Below are positions 58,855 through 64,000 of a stretch of 64,000 nucleotides of DNA, piece by piece (the stretch's first letter is position 1; each line of letters begins with the position of its first letter). Under the pieces are notes generated by a model. It was given only the letters and a program-made list of their open reading frames with translations, ran no database searches and had not been told where the DNA came from. The stretch covers positions 30,684,001-30,748,000 of the forward strand of contig NC_092580.1 of assembly GCF_037975245.1 (NCBI RefSeq), in the 5' to 3' direction. Source of the DNA: Apostichopus japonicus (taxonomy: Eukaryota; Echinodermata; Holothuroidea; Aspidochirotida; Stichopodidae). A program made the position numbers and the translations under genes.

Positions 58855-59018
58855 TGCCTGGTGACCTAGTTTTCGATAGTCTTCAAGACCTAACCATATT
58901 CTTAAATTAATATACGACACACTGGACGACTGATTTGCCCACACGGAACGATCGTTTTCTGTTCGCGACTGGTGCTCTTTTATAGGTCACGTGAAAAAAA
59001 TTAATTCCCCGTGATTGG
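58855..59018 (-). promoter_or_regulatory. Candidate Pol II promoter and untranslated first exon, minus strand
   Basis: On the minus strand there is CCAAT (59018-59014, within AGCCAATCAC), an E-box CACGTG (58993-58988) and a TATA box TATAAAAG (58984-58977). Spacing suits a start near 58950. The CCAAT box would sit about 65 bp upstream and TATA about 30 bp. A donor-like GTGAGT begins at 58854, so a first exon of about 95 nt without a useful ORF (one short ATG) can be drawn. No downstream coding exon was identified between here and 38350. It could serve an unseen gene or be a remote 5' end of the protease gene. Confidence 0.45.
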
Positions 59019-62000
59019 CTACATTTTGTTGAAACTGAATACTTTTAGCCGGGAACCATCTCAAACTGCCGAGTAGCCAGTCGCTATGAATTCCTGTGCA
59101 ATAAAAGCCCCTCAAAATGGACGTTGTTGCTATTATAGAGTTATTTGCAAATCATACACAACAAGCTGTGATTTTTACTTTTGCTTGGAGGTCCATATCC
59201 AGACTGTAAAACAGAAATTTTGAACTATGTTCGAATTGCCTGTTTGAGAAAGAGTATAAATTTTAATTGACATAACTCAGATCGAAATTCGGTTTGTCAA
59301 TTCGAATCTGACTCAAACTGACGGATCTTGCTTTTTTTTTTTAATCAAGTTTGCCGCCTCATTTTAGAATGATTGATAACTATCCTAATTCTTTTGTCAT
59401 TTTCCCGCCAGCGAAACATAACTTACAGGATGGTGTCTTCGACAATATATAGGTCTAACATATAAGTGGAAGTAGCATGGGTGTCCTATGCGGTCGTAAT
59501 GTGTTAGGATGCTACAAGATAGGCCTATACAACCTGTCCGGACGGACGTTCATGCTGACTATAAGGAAACCGATTTTTTATTTTTTTTATGTTTTGCTAC
59601 AATTATATCTTATTTTGACATCATTTCTGCTTGAAAATGTTCTTCCTCTCCTTGAAAACATGTGTTCGAGACGCCTCAAGAAGGCAAATTGAAATAATAG
59701 AGTCAGATGGGCTCGTGGGAATGAAAAAAAAACGCTGCCAACATCTGCTAAATGAAATGCCGCCTCATGGTAAATCACAACGGGATTATAACATATTTCC
59801 TTTTGCTTAACAGATCTGTCCGATTTAATGATAACTTGCAAGGCACTTTTTTGTCATCATTTCAAACTAATGGTCTCTTTTCTTACACTTGTTGATTAAT
59901 GAGTTTTGAAGATGTTTATCCCATATTTCACAGTCTATGAACATTTACACCCGAGAGATTAGAAAAATTATCACATGTGTTCTGAGATCTATTTGAACCA
60001 CCCAAAATGAAGACAAATGTCACTGAAGAGGTTATCGACGGACTCTATAGGCATATGGTTAACATTTTAAGGAACGCCAAATGATGAAGATGTCAAAGAT
60101 TGATGGGTGATGAAGATATGTACTACAGAACTGGTATAGATCATTCCATTAACCATGCAGGGGTCCATATTGTTGCATATTTCGTGTTTCCAAGCAATAT
60201 AAACGTCTCGTTTCTCGTCTTTCATATTGTGTTTGTGTGTGTCTTAAAACCGAAATAACCAGAAAAGAGGATTTTATTCCCCTTCCAAACGTTAATTTAA
60301 AAAAAAAGAAGAGAAAATAAAAAGTTATCGACGTAAGGTGGTGCTGCACAAACTATTATGGACAGGGGTAGGTACGGACATTAAGGAAACATCGTTGAGT
60401 TTCATATAGTACACACCTGGCTCTCCATAACTTTCTAATTAAGACATCTCTGGCAACGAAATGGCGTGACAATCATGTTACAACATGTCGATAGTTTCTT
60501 TCTTTCTTTCGTTTTGAACATCAATTACAATTTTGGCATCACGTCTCAATAAATAGGTTTACATTGGATCACTCCATATATACCATGCGTCATACCGGAA
60601 ATTATTCTTGCCATATAGCCGTTAACATAAATGCACTGTTATTTATACGTACACTCAAACCTGCTCCAGTGCTTCCTGAAAGAAATAGGGGAAATACCGT
60701 ACCCAGAGGCCGATCGCTACTGTGAGAGCGGCGAATCCGAATGTAGAAAATTCAAAAACACGATTTTAAACGTATATTTGTTTTTTTGAGAGAGAGGGGA
60801 AGGTGTGGCGGGCAGGATTGAGTTCGAACGTGCATTCAACTTAAAATCTCACATTTTATAAGGTATTATACGAGCAAGATTTTTTTTTTAAAACAACAGT
60901 AGATTTTAGCAACCAGTGAAACTTTGTTATTTGCCGATTTCGGAAATATACCATAGAAATCAAAATTCTAAATCTTGCCTATACCATAACCGTAAACGCA
61001 CTGGCCATGACTTTTGACTTTTGTATTGTAGAAATGTCCACCAGAATATATAGACAGGAGGATATTTAGGAAATGAAGGTCAAATGGAGCACCAATAGAC
61101 ATGTTGATTGACATATATAATTTGGCAGATAATCAGGTGACGGAAAACAAACCATAAACATGTTCTTGCTTGTTCACATCCTTCATTTGTATTAGCCGTC
61201 ATTAATATTGCACAATAGCAATCAATAGCAATGTGCGTAAAGGTTATACATGTTCATATATATAATTTATGTGATATGGTTATAAATATAGTTGAAAATT
61301 TATATACATAAATATATAAGTAAAAGTTTTAATAAAATGAAACAAAGAGTATCCATCGAATGTGTGTATAAATGTTACGTAACTTGTAAATTTGAAATGC
61401 TGCATTTTGTCTATTACAGTCGTTTGCGATTTGGTTTGTACTATACAGTACGTATGGACAAGAAAACGTTAGCCTATGCATGGTAAAACAGCTGGTGACC
61501 TCTGGCTTGATGTCTTTCGAAATCGTGTATAAATCATGTCTAAACAAGCTTCAACATGTCAACACATATATATATATATATCAAAAACATAAGTCAATTA
61601 TATTATATCATAGCATTGGTATCAATTTAGCCACAAAAACTGGGGCTGGCGTCATCTTTACTGTTAACAGTTTGAGCAAAATACTGGATAAATTTTGCCC
61701 TTTATTTTGTGGACGAAAGGAAAACACGTCGTTGTAACCAGTAGCGTTAAAGAATCTGGTGATAAGATATTAAAATGTACTTAAGAAAGCTGTATTTTTA
61801 AATTTATATTTTTTTAAACTTATACCCCATGCTCTTTGACTTCATGACTAGTCTTTATGCATTAGGTCAAATCTCTGTTTTCTGTTTGCAAGCTACTCGC
61901 TCAAAGGTATAAATAATATTTGTCAATTACATTCGATTGAGTTTCTTTGCTGTCAATTTATCTGATGCCTAATCAATGTATGGTGACTATAAAGTCCCTA

Positions 62001-64000
62001 GTGGTTATCTCAGTACGTGCCACAATGTATGTACTAGTCAACACCCGATAATCGGACACAAATGAACAGCTAACTCTATACGTCGTGTTATGAGAACTGC
62101 GTATTAAACCAAACGTTATATATAGCTGCATGCATCTGTCAATCCTGTTTGAGATTAGACACTGTCTCATTTTTAACGGTTCGACTGAAAGTTGATCAAA
62201 TCATTTGATCAAATCTGTCTCATTTTGATACAAGTGAGACAGAATGTCAATAATTATAGATAAAGAGCAACGAATAAATCGGTTGCCAATGGCATTAGTA
62301 ACATGAGTTATATGTGTCGCTATCAAATCACTGTGTTTGGAGATATTAGGTAATCATTAATGTAATGCCGAGGGAGAAAATCTCTTCTTGTTGTCAGGTT
62401 GAAACATCCATCATGCAATCTTTCGCAAAACTGGGCCATGTCCCTTTTATAACATGAAAGTGAATTCAATGTTATTAATTACAGTTGATCGATCTTGTGC
62501 ACAAGGTGTACAAACCGACATTAGGGAGGTCGAGATTCATAATGTTACCATGGCGCCGATCTGATTATGTATACCGCTTCGGGTTTTTTTTTTACTTTCA
62601 TTGATGGTTTCTCTTGCGGATCCTGGAAATCTGAAATTAGAGCTCGGTTAACTTTCTTAATGAGCCATGTTGCCGCCAATTTCAATAATGTGGTCTTTAG
62701 TGAAAATTGTCTGAGCGGAAACATTCTGTGTATGTCTTCGATCAAGTTATACCATAACAGAAACCCGAATTAGGTTAATGTCTTCTAAGGTTACGGAAGG
62801 TCGACCACACCATCACGTGGGCCCGGGTCGCTGCTTAAAATTATGTACTTTGAATGTGACGTCACTGTACGTGATACAATTTCTGAATGGTTGGAGTCTG
62901 TATAAGGTTAAGCTCTCCAGCTCTGAAAAGAACTTTTTCTTTATAAAAAGCGGCTTGTAATCTTTCATAAAGAGGTTAATTATGCAAAATCAATGATCTG
63001 CGTAATCTCTTTGAAGTGAATGTTGAATGTGGCTAATAGAAGGTAAGTTACTTATCTGCTACAACTTCAAGGTGCCCAGACATATCATCACACAGTTGTA
63101 TGAGAAACCAAACTGTACACACGAGAAAAAGTGGGCGAAAAACCTGAGATTAACATTAAGGCGGTAGAGACGACACATTCTGAAATATGTTAGATAAAGA
63201 CAACCAGATATGCTTCATCAACATTGGGCAAACATTTCATTCGCGGAAAACTTGTGGTAAACATGGGATGAGAATGAACAAACAAATATATTTACAAAAT
63301 GCAGGAAACGGGGCCAAGTTAACCACTTGCGGAAATAATTATGCGAAAATAGCCCGCAGGCACAGTTCGAGACCATAAACAGTTGACACCAAACTTAAAG
63401 CTGTATAACACTTGGGCCAATTGCAACATGTTTTAAGCTTAAACAGAACCTAGATGGTTTGTATGACGTTGTATCAAAATCGGTTACTTTGCAAAAGTAA
63501 TCAACCTAGACCTACCGCACACTTTCATATGATATACACTAAGCCTAACCTAATTTGTATATATGAAAAATCAGGGCTGATGTTGTCATTTCCATAAGCT
63601 GCGTGTCCAATTACCAGCTATTTACAACTTTTATATGGAAGAGAACAAAATTCAGGGGTTCTTACAAAGAATCGCCCTAGCAGGAGTGAATCGGGTGTTG
63701 GTGGAGTGAGTCGGGTGAGTCGAGGGGTATTTATAATCATACTGGTTGCGAGGTCTAACACAACATTCAATTCTAGTAGAGAAACACAGATATTTTGCAG
63801 CAGAAGACTTTTCATTGGTAAATATGAATAATTCAGGAACAAGCACATTGTTACAACATTATTCTACTGGATCAACATACCGCGCAGGAACTATTTTAAT
63901 GCGCACATGTACAATCTTTATATGTATATTTTAATCATATTTACACCAATACTTGATCAATTTTACTGACGTAATTCGCGTTAGGAAATATAAAAGGGTT
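59019..64000. other. Intergenic, no gene seen
   Basis: AT-rich sequence without recognised exons, RNAs or delimited mobile elements. A small inverted-repeat cluster (TGATCAAATCATTTGATCAAA and CTGTCTCA...TGAGACAG) lies at about 62190-62243. Confidence 0.55.

Overview
This window looks like AT-rich, intron-rich nuclear DNA from an invertebrate animal. It carries one recognisable protein-coding gene spread over about 34 kb on the minus strand. The rest is intron and intergenic sequence crowded with (TA)n microsatellites, homopolymeric G/C tracts, small DNA-transposon remnants and degenerate tandem repeats. No tRNA, rRNA, CRISPR array or operon was found. The group A SRCR domain beside a trypsin-like protease, together with the general sequence texture, suggests a marine deuterostome. 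An echinoderm, perhaps a sea cucumber, is my best guess, but this is inference from family knowledge and I hold it weakly.

The gene reads right to left. A signal-peptide exon (38266-38350) is followed by a 19.5 kb first intron. Then come two exons for a six-cysteine SRCR domain (18616-18811 and 13877-14037), two exons for the first fibronectin type III domain (11749-11921 and 10583-10748), one exon each for the second and third FN3 domains (8902-9207 and 5962-6264), and one uninterrupted exon for a complete trypsin-like catalytic domain ending at the stop codon (4456-5243). All seven introns have GT/AG borders and compatible phases (1,2,1,0,1,1,1). The exon sum is 2178 nt, giving 725 residues plus stop. 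The model is therefore internally consistent: a secreted, multidomain trypsin-specificity protease zymogen, SRCR-FN3-FN3-FN3-protease. A likely poly(A) signal lies about 350 nt past the stop.

Left of the gene (1-4090) there is a probable 502-bp solo LTR and several degenerate minisatellites. Intron 1 holds a 249-bp inverted-repeat MITE, a 160-bp diverged duplication and a long (TA)n tract. The right flank (38.4-64 kb) has two well-delimited non-autonomous hAT-type elements (44941-45318 with a perfect 8-bp target duplication, and 48274-48633 with a degenerate one), five long (TA)n tracts, a 100-bp CA/CG alternating tract and no recognised coding exon. At 58.85-59.02 kb a CCAAT/E-box/TATA arrangement faces the minus strand. 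It may be the promoter of an unidentified transcript or a distant 5' end of the protease gene.
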